Assembly: GCA_934339215.1 (NCBI GenBank)
Contig: CAKRHU010000069.1
Location: forward strand, 1 to 7,639
Reading direction: 5' to 3'
Length of the DNA: 7,639 nt
From: an uncultured Lacticaseibacillus sp.
GTDB lineage: Bacteria > Bacillota > Bacilli > Lactobacillales > Lactobacillaceae
Each line of letters opens with the position of its first letter. The first letter of the stretch is position 1. The translations under genes were made by a program, and so were the position numbers. Positions 7,109-7,639 of the stretch are shown here, one piece after another. The notes beneath the pieces were generated by a model. The model saw nothing but the letters and a program-made list of their open reading frames with translations. It ran no database searches and was not told the DNA's origin.

Positions 7109-7639
7109 ATGGTTAAGCCTCAAACAAGACAGGAGCTACTGATTGCTTCACGGACAAAATTTGATGAATTAATAGAATTGATCAACGCCTTGCCCGCTGC
7201 AAGCAAGACCAAAGAATTCAGTTTCAAAGGCCGCGACCGCAACTTGCGCGATGTGTTGGTACACTTGAGCGCTTGGCAGGCTTTGTATCTACACTGGAGC
7301 ACGACCAACTTGAAAGGCGAACAGCGCGTGCGCTTTTTGCCAAAAGGCTACACTTGGCAAACTAGCAGCAAGTTGTCCGAACAATTGCGGCAGTTGAATC
7401 AAGACCTCAGTGTCGATGAAGCGTTCAAGCGGCTGCAAAACACCCACCGTAAAATGATTCGCCAATTCGAATCTTTGCAACAAGAGCAATTATTTACCCA
7501 TGATTTCTTCAATTGGACTGGGTCTTCCACATTAGGCGATTATGCCAGTCTTTTCTCGGCTGAGCGCTATGAATGGGCGATCCGCCGTTTACAACATTTC
7601 CGTCATGATTTGGCGCAGAAACCTTTAGTGACCCAATAA
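7109..7639 (+). CDS. ClbS/DfsB-family four-helix-bundle protein (DinB-like superfamily)
   Basis: 176 residues, complete, with the stop codon as the last three bases of the window. It shows the family pattern from the N-terminus: P-x-T-R-x-E-L, a long helix, then FKGRDRNLRDVLVHLSAW (39-56), FLPKGYTW (76-83), the HRKMI helix, and LFTHDFFNWTGSSTLGDY (about 131-148), ending with an amphipathic helix (YEWAIRRLQHFR). No signal peptide or membrane segment, so it is cytosolic. The family includes ClbS, a hydrolase that protects the producer from the genotoxin colibactin, but most members in Firmicutes are uncharacterised and no biosynthetic cluster is visible here. A general detoxification or thiol/metal-related role is possible. 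It is divergent from the GGDEF gene and need not be linked to it in function. Family: confident; function: open. Confidence 0.88.
   Translation: MVKPQTRQELLIASRTKFDELIELINALPAASKTKEFSFKGRDRNLRDVLVHLSAWQALYLHWSTTNLKGEQRVRFLPKGYTWQTSSKLSEQLRQLNQDLSVDEAFKRLQNTHRKMIRQFESLQQEQLFTHDFFNWTGSSTLGDYASLFSAERYEWAIRRLQHFRHDLAQKPLVTQ

Noticed and set aside
1..7639. Search for a defence system, CRISPR array, prophage or integrated element
   Set aside because: All genes are assigned to envelope, signalling or stand-alone enzyme families. No direct-repeat arrays, integrase, tRNA or abrupt change in base composition was noticed by eye.

Overview
The window looks like a chromosomal segment from a low- to mid-GC Gram-positive bacterium, most likely a member of the Lactobacillaceae. 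The basis is a dltXABCD operon of lactobacillus type (a very short DltX just before dltA), strong AGGAGG-type ribosome binding sites, and the sequence character of the flanking genes. I cannot name the species from the sequence alone.

Positions 1-5780 (+ strand) hold one tightly packed operon. It begins inside dltX, whose 5' end and promoter lie upstream of the window. It continues with dltA (D-alanine activation), dltB (MBOAT membrane acyltransferase), dltC (D-alanyl carrier protein) and dltD (extracellular SGNH-fold transferase). Two further genes follow with no gap that could hold a promoter or terminator. The first encodes a membrane-anchored serine hydrolase of the beta-lactamase/PBP-like (FmtA/DltE-like) superfamily. 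The second encodes a 115-residue single-pass membrane protein of unknown function. All junctions are either 4-11 nt overlaps or 10-17 nt gaps. DltA to DltD with DltX put D-alanine esters on teichoic acids and so lower the negative charge of the envelope. The appended hydrolase is a candidate D-Ala esterase that would trim or recycle those esters, giving a possible writer-plus-eraser operon.

A perfectly placed stem-loop (5780-5823) ends the operon. Its symmetry suggests that it also terminates the convergent gene on the other strand.

Positions 5828-6961 (- strand) encode a polytopic membrane protein with a C-terminal GGDEF domain. The GGEEF catalytic signature is intact and the usual RxxD inhibitory site is missing, so it is a probable diguanylate cyclase. 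Its start is set by an AGGAGG site and lies 13 codons downstream of the longest reading frame.

Positions 6962-7108 are a divergent intergenic region with promoter-like elements for the GGDEF gene. Positions 7109-7639 (+ strand) encode a ClbS/DfsB-type four-helix-bundle protein whose stop codon is the last codon of the window. No tRNA, rRNA, CRISPR array, transposon or attachment site was seen, and no gene-free stretch exceeds about 150 bases.
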